DNA of 64,000 nt from Chamaecyparis obtusa. Taxonomy: Eukaryota > Streptophyta > Pinopsida > Cupressales > Cupressaceae. The stretch is from positions 881,001 to 945,000 of the forward strand of contig BSBK01001581.1 in assembly GCA_027943335.1 (NCBI GenBank), read 5' to 3'. A program made the position numbers and the translations under genes. This document shows, piece by piece, positions 52,755 to 64,000 of this stretch (its first letter is position 1; every line of letters begins with the position of its first letter). The notes beneath the pieces were generated by a model. That model worked only from the letters and a program-made list of their open reading frames with translations. It was not told the origin of the DNA and did no database searches.

Positions 52755-53732
52755 TTCCTTTTTAGGAAAAATTTAACTTCATAAAAATTATTCAACTCAA
52801 TCCCCAAGCTATTGTTATAGGATAAAAGTTTTATTACTTTGCAAATCATTCCAATATAAATATATTTCTTCTTTTGAAAAATATAGTTTTCCAAAAAGTA
52901 ATATGAAATAAATTACCATTTTTCAAAACAATACAAGAATGAGTTCACCCTAAAATGATATCTCAAGTTTAATTGACATAAGCTAAACACATTTACAAAC
53001 AATATTGCATTCTTATAATATTGTAAACATTTAATTCCATATACAATCAAACATTAAAAACATTATTTCATTCATGATATAAATTTCCATTAATTTGAAT
53101 TAAATGATTTCACCGTTACTATCAAAATAATTTATATCATACCCCTCACAAGTAAAAGTAATTCTTCCATTATAATTTATTAAAATAAAACTCTAAGGGA
53201 GAAATCATTTTAATTTATCAACCCTGTATTCCAATTTCTCTCATAAAATATTTCAAAATATTAACAAAGAAATATTTGGGCAAGGAATACTCCCTCCACT
53301 ATCAATATCTCGAAGTACCATGTTGACTTTTTTTTTATTTGGACCAAATTTTTGCACATAAATAACATAGTCAAACGTCATGATAGATCAAATTTCATCT
53401 TATTTATTTTCAAAACAATTTTTTAATACATACTTCATCATTGGAATTAATCAAGATGATAATATTATTTTAAGGAATAAATTATCCTAATAAGATATTT
53501 TATTTAGCAACTAGGGTAATTTATATTTTCATCGTGAGAATGATTTAATGTTTTTTCCATAGAAGTACTTTTATGTTATTATAAGATATTAAGACATATT
53601 ATTCTGTAGAATGGAAATTTTACCCCAACATAATTTTTTCAACATAGAGTGAAAACCATGTGTTTATATCCTTTCACTCTAACTTATGTTTTCAATGAAT
53701 AACATAGACTAATTATATAGGGGGGTAAGTTT

Positions 53733-53799
53733 GGGTAGCTAGGAAAAGAGGGTAGGCTTGAGAGGTCGAGTGTTCAACTCCCTCTTGCTACCCTTTTTT
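53733..53799 (+). ncRNA. tRNA-like relic or SINE-head-like sequence
   Basis: Seven-base acceptor-like arms GGGTAGC (53733-53739) and GCTACCC (53787-53793) pair perfectly. GTTCAACTC matches the Pol III B-box pattern GWTCRANNC, and a T-stem-like GAGTG/CCCTC surrounds it with one mismatch. TTTTTT follows at once, as a Pol III terminator would. Only 61 bases separate the ends, about ten too few for a full tRNA, and I see no clean anticodon arm. It is at best a decayed or tRNA-derived sequence. Confidence 0.3.
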
Positions 53800-54193
53800 C
53801 AAAAAGGAATATTTTACTTTGAATCACCCCTTTTTTTAAAACATTTTATTTTGATTCACTTTGACAATATTTTATAGAAATTTTCTCAAACTATTTAAAT
53901 AAAAACATTATTACAACCCTATTTCATCTATTTAGGGTAATCAAGCAAGAATAATTATTTCAAATTTTCAACATAGCATTAAAATATAAATAAATTCTAG
54001 AACTATGCTATTTGAAACAATCTATTTATAATCATGATAATAATTCAAATATTTAATCCTAAATATTCCTCATATTTATGTAAGTGTATGGTAAATATTA
54101 GGGTTTATAATAATTCAGGATATAGGAGCATAAAATATTTGGGTATTGAAATACTTCCTGTTAAATTTTGGTTTTGCAAAATTAGGTGTCAAC

Positions 54194-57100
54194 AATACGG
54201 ATGGTCAAAGTTTGCTCAAAGCAAGGAAGTCAGTACAATGTTCGTAGCTAAAAATTTGACCGTTTCCAAATCTGGTGAAAGTGGCCTCAAATTGAAGAGC
54301 TCATCAAGATGAACCAAAAAACACATTGAATCTTGAAAAATGGAGCCTCTCTTCTCAAGATACAAATGGTCAAAGCTTGGTCAAAGCAAGGAAGTTAGTA
54401 TAGTGTTCATAGCTAAAAATTTGACCATTTCCAAATCTGGTGAAAGCGGTCTCAGATCGAAGATCTCATTGAGATGAATGAAAAAACACCTTGAATCTTG
54501 AAAAATGGAGCCTCTTTTTTCAAAATATAGATGGTTAAAGTTTGGTCAAAGAAAGGAAGTCAGTGCAGTGTTCGTAGCTAAAAATTTAACCATTTCCAAA
54601 TCTGGTGAAAGTGGTCTCAAATCGAAGATCTCATCGTGATGAACCAAAAAACAACTTGAATCTTGAAAAACATATCCTCTTTGCTCAAGATATAGATGGT
54701 CAAAGTTTGGTCAAAGAAAGGAAGTTAGTACAATGTTCGTAGCTAAAAATTTAACCATTTCCAAATCTGGTGAAAGTGGTCTCAATTCGAAGATCTCCTC
54801 ATGATGAACCAAAAAATACCTTGAATCTTGAAAAAGGGAGCCTCTCTTCTCAAGATACAGATGGTTAAAGTTTGGTCAAAGGAAGGAAGTCAATATAGTG
54901 TTCGTAGCTAAAAATTTGACCATTTCCAAATCTGGTGGTAGTGATCTCAAATCAAAGATCTCGTCGAGATGAACCAAAAAACACCTTGAATCTTGAAAAA
55001 TAGAACCTCTCTTCTCAAGATACAGATGGTCAAAGTTTGGTCAAAGCAAGGAAGTCATTATAGTGTTCGTAGCTAAAAATTTGACTATTTCCAAATCTGG
55101 TGAAAGTGGTCTCAAATCAAAAATCTCATCAAGATGAACCGAAAAACATCTTGAATCTTGAAAAATAGAGCCTCTCTTCTCAAGATACAGACGGTCAAAG
55201 TTTTGTCAAAGCAAGGAAGTAAGTATAGTTTTCATAGCTAAATATTTGACCATTTCCAAATCTAGTGAAAGTGGTTTCAAATCAAAGATCTTGTCGAGAT
55301 GAACCGAAAAAAACCTTGAATCTTGAAAAGTGGAAGCTCTCTTCTCAAGATAGGGACAATCAAAGTTTCGTCAAAACAAGCAAGTCAGTACAGTCTTCGT
55401 AGCTAAAATTTTGACCATTTCCAAATTTGGTGAAACTGGTCTCAAATCAAAAATCTTGTCCTGATCAACAAAAAAACACCTTGAATGTTGAAAAATGGAG
55501 CCTCTCTTCTGAAGATACAGATGATCAAAGTTTGATCAAAGAAAGGAAGTCAGTACAGTGTTCGTAGCTAAAAATGTGACCATTTCCAAATCTGGTGAAA
55601 GTGGTCTCAAATCAAAGATCTCATCGAGATTAACCAAAAAACACCTTGAATCTTGAAAAATAGAGCCTCTCTTCTCAAGATACAGACTGTCAAAGTTTGG
55701 TTAAAGTAAGGAAGTCAGTACAATGCTCGTAGCTAAAAATTTGAATATTTCCAAATCTAGTGAAAGTGGTCTCAAATCAAAGATCTCATCAAGATGAATG
55801 AAAAAAAAATTGAATCTTGAAAAATTGAGCCTCTCTTCTCATGATACGAGTGGTCAAAGTTTGGTCAAATCAAGGAAGTCAATACATTGTTCGTAGCAAA
55901 AAATTTGACCGTTTCCAAATCTGGTGAAAGTTATCTCAAATCAAAGATCTTGTCGAGATGAATCAAAAAACACCTTGAATCTTGAAAAATGAAGACTCTC
56001 TTCACAAGATACGAATGGTCAAAGTTTGGTGAAAGCAAGGAAGTCAGTACAATGTTCATAGCTAAAAATTTGACCATTTCCAAATTTGGTGAAAGTGGTC
56101 TCAAATTAAAGATCTCATCAAGATGAACCAAAAACAAACTTGAATCTTAAAAAATGGAGCCTCTCTTCTGAAGATACGGATGGTCAAAGTTTGGTTAAAG
56201 AAAGGAAGTTAGTACAGTTTTCATAGCTAAAAATTTGACCATTTCCAAATCTGGTGAAAGTGGTCTCAAATTGAACATCTCATCAAGATCAACCAAAAAA
56301 TATCTTGAATCTTGAAAAACGGAGCCTCTCTTCTCAAGATGCAGATGGTCAAAGCTTGGTCAAAGAAAGGAAGTCAGTACAGTGTTTGTAGCTAAAAATT
56401 TGACCATTTCCAAATCTAGTTAAAGTGGTCTCAAATCAAAGATCTCGTTGAGATGATCCAAAAAACACCTTTTATCTTAAAAATTTGACTGTTTCCAAAT
56501 CTGGTAAAAGTGGTCTCAAATCGAAGATCTCATTGAGATGAACCAAAAAACACCTTGAATCTTGATAAATGGAGCCTCTCTTCTCAAGATACAGATGGTC
56601 AAAGTTTGGTCAAAATAAGGAAGTCAGTACAGTGTTCGTAGCTAAAAATTTGACCGTTTCCAAATCTGGTGAAAGTGGTCTTAATTCAAACATCTTGTCA
56701 AGATGAACCAAAAAACAACTTGAATCTTGAAAAGGGAAGCCTCTCTTCTCAAGATACGGATGATCGAAGTTTGATCAAAGCAAAGAATTCAGTAGAGTGT
56801 TCATCACTAAAAATTTGACCATTTCCAAATCTATTGAAAGTGGTATCAAATCAAAGATCTCATTGAGATGAACCAAAAAACACCTTGAATCTTGAAAAAT
56901 GAAGCCTCTCTTCTCAAGATATGGATGGTCCAAGTTTGGTCAAAGTAAGGAAGTCGGTACAATGTTTGTAGATAAAAATTTGACTATTTCCAATTTTGGT
57001 GAAAGTGGTCTCAAATTAAAGATCTCGTCAAGATGAACTAAAAAACACCTTGAATCTTGAAAAACAAAGCCTCTCTTCTCAAGAGATGGATGGTCAAAGT

Positions 57101-57820
57101 TTGATGAAAGCAAGGTAGTCAGTATAGTGTTTGTAGCTAAAAATTTGACCGTTCCCAAATCTAGTGAAAGTGGTCTCAAATCGAAGATCTTGTCGAGATG
57201 AACCAAAAACACCTTGAATCTTAAAAAATGGAGCCTCTCTTCTCAAGATATAGATGGTCAAAGTTTGGTCAAAGAAAGGAAGTGAGTATAGTTTTTGTAG
57301 CTAAAAATTTGACCATTTTCAAATCTAGTGAAACTATTCTCAAATCGAAGATCTCATCAAGATCAACCAAAAAACACCTTGAATCTTGAAAAATAGAGCC
57401 TCTCTTCTCAAGATACAGACGGTCGAAGTTTGGTCCAAGCAAAGAAGTCACTACAATGTTTGTAGCTAAAAATTTGACCATTTTCAAATCTAGTGAAAGT
57501 GATCTCAAATCAAACATCTCATCGAGACGAACTAAAAAACACCTTGAATCTTGAAAAATGGAGCCTCTGTTCCCAAGATACGGACGATCAAAGTTTGCTC
57601 AAACCAAAGAAGTTAGTATAGTGTTCATAGCTAAAAATTTGACTATTTCCAAATCTGGTGAAAATGGTCTCAAATCAAATATTTTATCGAGATGACGCAA
57701 AAAACACCTTCTATCTTGAAAAATTGAGCCTCTCTTCTCAAGATACGAATGGTGAAAGTTTGGTAAAAAGTAAGGAGGTCAATACAATGTTCATAGCTAA
57801 AAATTTGACCGTTTCAAAAT
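54194..57820. repeat. Satellite array 1, 165-bp monomer, about 22 copies
   Basis: Head-to-tail monomers can be tracked by GAGCCTCTCTTCTCAAGA, recurring every 165 bp (54343, 54508, 54673, 54838 and on). Conserved words are GGTCAAAGTTTGGTCAAAG, AAGGAAGTCAGTACAGTG, GTAGCTAAAAATTTGACC, CCAAATCTGGTGAAAGTG and GAACCAAAAAACACCTTG. Neighbours differ at many positions, so it is an old, poorly homogenised array. One monomer near 56470-56570 has lost about 80 bp, with AAAAAT at the junction. Short open frames in it are by-products. Confidence 0.97.
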
Positions 57821-59670
57821 GTGAAGAACCTAAGTAGCTCTAGATATTGCAATATTGAATTTTCTAAAGAAATCTGATAAAATGACTAATTGTATTTCTC
57901 TGAATATATTAAACTCCTCTAAATTTCAGACTTTGGCAATGATCAACAATATTAAGATAAAGTTAATTGATTTTAATCTCACTGTAAAACATTTACACTT
58001 TCAAATTTATTATCATTGCAATAATCAAATTGAATTTTGATTTGCACCTTAATTTATAATGCTGGCTGCGAGCAGTTGAAACTTCTAGAATAATGACTCA
58101 CGCAAGCTTTTTCCATTTACAACTGCTATTTTCTGGCATCTTCCCTTAAATCCATTTCCTCTAACTCAAGACGTGAGTCTCCTTCAACAAAAGAAATGGA
58201 TCTTCACATAGCACATTGCCTGTGTGCAAATGGCTAGAATAAAAATGCGAGGCTATTAATTTTTGTACAGTTGTATTTAGAAATTCTGGAACAAAATTTC
58301 TTGCCTTCCAACACCTAGCTGTAGCCCACGTGTTTTTCTAGGAACCCTCGACACCATTAAAATACACAACCACAGCTGATTGAAACACTAGCAAAGTACA
58401 TTTTTAATTATGAATTGATCTCCTGCTGAAAGCTCATGCAAGCTAGCTGTGTACCACTAGAATTTGGCATTTCTCAAAAGAAATTCTATCAAACTCTCAA
58501 ATCACAAATCTTCTTTCTACTCTCCAAATCACAAACTCGAGAAACAGATCATAAGAAGAACTAATTAATCTTGCATTCAAGAACAGACAAACTCTCTCCA
58601 AAGCTGAAGACCAAACTTGAAATTTGCTGGAGAACTTTATCCAAAAGTTGAAGACCAAGCTCAAAGCCTAGCTTTTCCAAGCAAAGCAGAATTCTCACAT
58701 AAACAATTTATCAAATTATCAATGGGTGAATGAAAGTGCTTTTTCGAATTGAATATATAGTTTTTTCAAAAAAAGCTTTAATTTCACTTTTTAAACTTAA
58801 AAGGATTTTTAATCATAACTTCATTTTATAACATTAAGTTATAAAGTAATAAAGTTATTAAATTAAAATAATTTAATTTAATAACAATAACTTTAAAAAT
58901 TAAAAGCCTCTGAACCTCACTGACTGCGCAAACACAATTCTGACATCAGAGCCTCAAACTTCAACTGCCCTGCTAGAAATAACCAACTGCCACAAATAGC
59001 CAACTGACAAAAATAGACTTACTATAAATAGTAAGTCTCTCAAACTGGAGATTCCCTGAAACTCAATCTTGAAACATCTAACACTCCATGCGGACACCCT
59101 GTTAATCCTAGCCATACCCAAAATACCACTTACTAAAAATAGTAAGTCGACCAAATTGACCCGAATGAAGAGCAGACCTAGTAAACTAAACCTCCAGAAT
59201 GGAATCCCAACACTGGCTCCACAATCTGACCCCTTTTGAACACCTGATTAGCTTGTGAGGGTCGCCAAACCAAGCTAATCTCAAAAGTCTAAAAAATGGG
59301 GACATTACAGGCGTGCTTTCTCCAAAAAAATGAGCTCATATTTATAATGCTTTATTGATAAAAGTTTCCAAAAAAGCTCAACTTTTGAAATTATGAAAGT
59401 TTCCCAAATGATCTCCATTCAACACAACTCCCTTTTAACAACTTACTTTAAAAAATTATTATAATTAGATACATTATAATAATGTGACTTGGGTTTAATA
59501 ATCAATTAAATAATGGCCCCTTCTAATGATGACTTAACCCTCAACTTAAGTGAAATTATAAATTTAGATTATAACTTTATAATAAGCCATTTAATAATTT
59601 AATAATAATTTGGCCACTAAAATGTAATAACTCCAAAAATAATCATCATTTAAATACATCATCTGAAGTA
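57821..59670. other. Non-satellite segment inside the satellite, with an LTR-like end
   Basis: The sequence has no satellite homology. On the minus strand a sequence starting TGTAATGTCCCCATT at 59310 resembles the LTR start of element A (TGTAATACCCC). This suggests an LTR or fragment extending left, but I cannot place its other end or a target duplication. Two hairpins (59016-59037 and 59128-59147) share TACT/AGTA-type arms. No coding gene is supported. Confidence 0.4.
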
Positions 59671-60137
59671 GGAGTTAGCTCTGCTGAGATGGACAGCTGG
59701 CCTTTAGGCCTTCATCAGTGAGTTTCAACACCTATCAGTTATGGTCTATGACATCTCCAAGAGGAGGAGAGTCATGCTTTTCATAGAGGGTTTGTCAAAG
59801 CTGTACAGAGGATGGGTCAAGTCCCTGGATCCACCTACCTTGCGAGATGCTATGAAGAAGGAAAGGAATCTTGAGCCTTCTGTTTCATGTGGAAAGTATA
59901 CTCCTAGTCCTACTATTCCTCTTGCGGATGAGGTTCCTCCACCAGTTGTTGACAGAATGAAGCTTGCAGGTAGACTTGATGATGCCACGTGAGAGGATTT
60001 GAGGAGGCTACTTTGCTATTGGTGCAAAGATACTTATGATATAGAGCATACTTGTATTGTGAGGCCTAACGGCAGGGAAAATCACTCTATGTGGGTTTAT
60101 TCTGGTGAGAGTGAGGCTAAGTCTTCTCATCAGGCTA
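59671..60137 (+). pseudogene. Gypsy gag fragment joined to the satellite
   Basis: A reading frame from about 59740 gives VYDISKRRRVMLFIEGL, RGWVKSLDPPTLRDAMKKE and, after a TGA at 59990-59992, a zinc-knuckle-like LCYWCKDTYDIEHTC. This is the capsid C-terminus and nucleocapsid of a Ty3/gypsy gag. The spacing is unlike A-D, so it comes from another element. The frame stops abruptly where the satellite restarts at 60138. It has no LTR, protease or pol. Confidence 0.6.
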
Positions 60138-63100
60138 ACGGTTAAAGTTTGGTAAAAAGCAAGGAGGTCAGTACAATTTTCATAGCTAAAAATTTGACCG
60201 TTTCAAAATCTCATTAAAGTGGTCTCAAATCAAAGATCTCGTCGAGATGAACCAAAAAACACCTTGAATCTTGAAAAACAAAGCCTCTCTTCTCAAGATA
60301 TGGATGGTCAAAGTTTGGTCAAAGCAAGGAGTTAAGTATAGAGTTTGTAGCTAAAAATTTAACTATTTCCAAATCTGGTGAAAGTGGTCTGAAATTGAAG
60401 ATCTCGTTGAGATGAACCAAAAAACACCTTCAATCTTGAAAAATGGAGCCTCTCTTCTCAAGATACAAATAGTCAAAGTTTGGTCAAAGCAAGGAAGTCA
60501 GTACAATGTTCGTAGTTAAAAATTTGACCATTTTCAAATCTGGTGAAAGTGGTCTCAAATCGAATATGTCCTCGAGATCAACTAAAAAATACCTTGACTG
60601 TTGAAAAATAGAGCCTCTCTTATCAAGATACGAATGGTCAAAGTTTGGTCAAAGCAAGCAAGTCGATATAGTGTTCATAGCTTAAAATTTGACCATTTCC
60701 AAATCTTGTGAAAGTGGTCTCAACTCAAAGATCTCATCGAGATGAACCAAAAAATGCCTTGAATCTTGAAAAATGGGCCTCTCTTCTCAAGAAACAAATG
60801 GTCAAAGTTTGGTCAAAGAAAGGAAGTGAGTATAGTGTTCGTAGCTAAAAGTTTGACCATTTCTGAATCTGGAGAAAGTGGTCTCAAATCGAAGATCTCA
60901 TTGAGATGAACTAAAAAACAACTTGAATCTTGAAAAACAGAGCCTCTCTTCTCAAGATACAAATGGTCAAAGTTTGGTCAAATTAAGGAAGTCGATATAG
61001 TATTCGTAGGTAAAAATTTGACTCTTTCCAAATCTGGTGAAAGTGATCTCAAATTGAATATATCATCGAGATAAACCAAAAAATACCTTAAGTCTTGAAA
61101 AATGGTGCCTATCTTCTCAAGATATAGATGGTCAATCTTTGGTCAAAGAAAGGAAGTTTGTATAGTGTTCGTAGCCAAAAATTTGACCGTTTCCAAATCT
61201 AGTGAAAGTGCTCTCAAATCAAAGATCTCATCGAGATGAACCAAAAAACATCTTGAATCTTGAAAAATGGAGCCTCTCTTCTCAAGATATAGACGGTCAA
61301 AGTTTGGTCAAAGTAAGGAAGTCAGTACAGTGTTCGTAGCTTAAAATTTGACTGTTTCTAAATCTGATGAAAGTGTTCTCAAATCAAAGATCTCATCAAG
61401 ACGAACCTAAACACACCTTGAATCTTGAAAAATAGAGCCTCTCTTCTCAAGATATGGACAGTCAAAGTTTGATCAAAGCAAGGAAGTCAGTACATTGTTC
61501 ATAGCTAAAAAATTAACCATTGCCAAATCTAGTGAAAGTGGTCTCAAATTGCAGATCTCATCGAGATGAACCAAAAAGCACCTTGAATCTTGAAAAATGA
61601 ACCCTCTCTTCTCAAGATACAGACGCTCAAATTTTAGTCAAAGCAAGGAAGTCAATATAGTTTTCGTAGCTAACAATTTGACCGATTCAAAATCTGGTGA
61701 AAGTGGTCTCAAATCAAAGATCTCATCGACATGCACCAAAAAACACCTTGAATATTGAACAATGAATCCTCTCTTCTCAAGATACGGACGGTCAAAGAAA
61801 GGAAGTCAATACTGTGTTCCTAGCTAAAAATTTCACTATTTCCAAATATGGTGAAAGTGGTCTCAAATCAAAGATCTCTTCGAGATGAACCAAAAAATAT
61901 TTTAAACCTTGAAAAATGGAGCCTCTCTTCTCAAGATACAGATGGTCAAAGTTTGGTCAAAGTAAGGAAGTCAGTATAGTGTTTGTAGCTAAAAATTTGA
62001 CCATTTTCAAATCAGGTGAAAGTGGTCTCAAATCGAAGATCTCGTCGAGATGAACCAAAAACACCTTGAATCTTAAAAAATGAAGCCTCTCTTCTAAACA
62101 TACAGATTGTAAAAGTTTGGTCAAAGAAAGAAAGTCAGTATAGTGTTCGTACTTAAAAATTTGACCTTTTTAAAATCTGATGAAAGTGGTCTCAAATCGA
62201 AGATCTCATCGAGATGAACCAAAAAAACTTTGAATCTTGATAAAAAAGCCTCTTTTCTCAAGATATGAACAATTAAAGTTTGGTCAAAGAAAGGAAGTCA
62301 GTACAATGTTCATAGCTAAAAATTTGACTGTTTCCAAATCTAGTGAAAGTGGTCTCAAATCAAAGATCTCGTCGAGATAAACAAAAAAAAACCTTGAATC
62401 TTGAATAATAGAGCCTCTCTTCACAAGATACGAATGGTCAAAGTTTGATCAAAGAAAGGAAGTCAATACAATGTTCATAGCTAAAAATTTGACCATTTCC
62501 AAGTCTGGTGAAAGTGGTCTCAAATAAAAGATCTTGTCGAGATGAACCAAGATACACCTTGAATCTTGAAAAATGAAGCCTCTCTTCTCAAGATACAGAC
62601 GATCAACATTTTGTCAAAGCAAGGAAGTTAGTACAGTGTTCATAGCTAAAATTTGACTGTTTCCAAATCTAGTGAAAGTGGTCTCAAATCAAAGATCTTG
62701 ACAAGATGAACAAAAAAATACCTTGAATCTTGAAAAACAGAGCCTCTCTTCTCCAGATACGGATGATTAAAATTTTGTCAAAGCAAGGAAGTCAGTACAG
62801 TGTTTGTAGCTAAAAATTTGACCATTTTCAAATCTGGTGAAAGTGCTCTCAAATCAAAGATCTCATTGAGATGAACCAAAAAATACGTTGAATCTTGAAA
62901 AATGAAGCCTCTCTTCTCAAGATACAGATGGTCAAAGTTTGGTCAAAGCAAGGAAGTCAGTACATTGTTCGTAGCTAAAAATTTGACCATTTCCAAATCT
63001 AGTCAAAGTGGTCTCAAATCAAAGATCTCGTCGACATGAACCAAAAAAAACTTTGAATCTTGAAAAATGGAGCCTCTCTTCTCAAGAAACAGTTGGTAAA

Positions 63101-64000
63101 AGTTTGGTCAAAGAATGGAAGTCAGTACAGTGTTCGTAGCTAATATTTTGACCGTTTCCAAATCTAGTCAAAGTGGTCTCAAATAATAGATCTCATTGAG
63201 ATGAACTAAAAAATACCTTGAATCTTAGAAAATGGAGCCTCTCTTCTCAAGATAGGGACTGTCAAAGTTTGGTCAAAGGAAGGAAGTCAGCACAGTGTTC
63301 ATAGCTAAAAATTTAACTGTTTCCAAATCTAGTGAAAGTGGTCTCAAATCGAAGATCTGGTCGAGATGAACCAAAAAAAACTTTGAATCTTGAAAAATTA
63401 AGCCTCTCTTCTCAATATATGAACTATCAAAGTTTTGTCAAAGTAAGGAAGTCAGTACAGTGCTTGTAGGTAAAAATTTGACCATTTTCAAATCTGGTGA
63501 AAGTGGTCTCAAATCGAAGATCTCATCGAGATGAACCAAAAAACACCTTGAATCTTCAAAAACAAAGCCTCTCTTCTCAAGATACAGACAATCAATGTTT
63601 GGTCAAAGCAAAGAAGTCAGTAAGTGTTCGTAGCTAAAAATTTAACCATTTCCAAATCTAGTTAAAGTGGTATCGAATTGAATATCTTGTTGAGATGAAA
63701 CAAAAACCACCTTAAATATTAAAAAAAAATGCCTTTCTTCTCAAGATACAAATGATCAAAGTTTGGTGAAAGCAAGGAAGTCAGTACAATGTTTGTAGCT
63801 AAAAATTTGACCATTTCTAAAATTTGGTGAAAGTGGTCTCAAATCAAAGATCTCATCAAGGTAAACCAAAAAACACCTTGAATCTTGAAAAATAAAGCCT
63901 CTCTTCTCAAGATATGGATGAACAAAATTTGGTCAAAGCAAGGTAGTCAATATAGTGTTCGTAGCTAAAAATTTGACCATTTCCAAATCTGGTGAAAGCG
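60138..64000. repeat. Satellite array 2, 165-bp monomer, over 23 copies, runs off the window
   Basis: Same monomer family and orientation as array 1. The first partial monomer (60140-60209) shares rare variants with the last monomer of array 1 (57751-57820): GGTAAAAAG for GGTCAAAG, GGAGG for GGAAG, and TTTCAAAAT for TTTCCAAAT. Each consensus monomer holds three TTGAC/GTCAA cores. A small deletion near 61795 removes one GTTTGGTCAAAG block. Confidence 0.97.

Larger units (their letters stand above)
51601..54193. other. AT-rich intergenic DNA, no gene seen
   Basis: Strongly AT-rich, with no transposon domains and only short open frames without recognisable motifs. It contains the (AT)44 microsatellite and a tRNA-like relic. 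Its right edge is the start of the 165-bp satellite. Confidence 0.5.

Noticed and set aside
52655..52894. 79-codon frame over the AT microsatellite
   Set aside because: Its Ile/Tyr repeat comes from the AT dinucleotide run alone.
55931..57517. Minus-strand frames (68-90 codons) with repeated VHLDEIFDLRPLS
   Set aside because: They arise from the satellite periodicity (165 is divisible by 3) and have no start, stop or constraint pattern of a gene.
54194..57820. Regular spaced repeats considered as a CRISPR-like array
   Set aside because: The whole 165-bp unit is repeated without unique spacers, in plant nuclear DNA. It is a satellite.

Overview
The window is non-genic, repeat-dominated DNA from a seed plant nuclear genome. 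The evidence is Tat-type Ty3/gypsy retrotransposons with a second, archaeal-type RNase H, tRNA-Lys primer sites and a plant mobile domain gene. The large elements, deep nesting and long-lived old copies suggest a very large genome, perhaps a gymnosperm, but nothing here proves the species. I found no intact host gene.

Layout. (1) 1-11824, minus: old gypsy element C. It has an unusually long Gln/Asn/His-rich gag, then protease, then an RNase H placed before the reverse transcriptase. Its gag is split by element D (about 4056-9910, minus), a non-autonomous gag-protease element with two LTRs and no pol. (2) 12889-28315, plus: element A, a young complete Tat element. It has target duplication GAATG, LTRs of 1273 and 1276 bp differing at only 5 bases plus 2 small indels, a perfect tRNA-Lys primer site and a polypurine tract. 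One gag-pol frame is broken by a single TAG. (3) 28976-33064, minus: a ghost reading frame of about 1360 codons (X) of no family I recognise. Its leader continues at 51111-51600. (4) 33897-51105, minus: element B, a Tat element inserted in the X leader. It has target duplication GTGTG, 987/986-bp LTRs about 1.5% diverged, and decayed gag-pol. Between integrase and the 3' LTR it carries an antisense, intron-containing plant mobile domain gene, now a pseudogene. (5) 51600-54193: AT-rich DNA with an (AT)44 microsatellite and a tRNA-like relic. (6) 54194-57820 and 60138-64000: two arrays of a 165-bp satellite, separated by a 2.3-kb segment with an LTR-like end and a gypsy gag fragment.

Insertion order. 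C, D and X are oldest, B is younger and A is youngest. Almost every in-frame stop in B, C, D, X and the mobile domain gene is explained by C-to-T change (CAG to TAG, CGA to TGA, CAA to TAA). That is the expected footprint of long-term cytosine methylation. The UTRs of A, B and X each carry their own clusters of short palindromic or repeated motifs that coding function does not explain.
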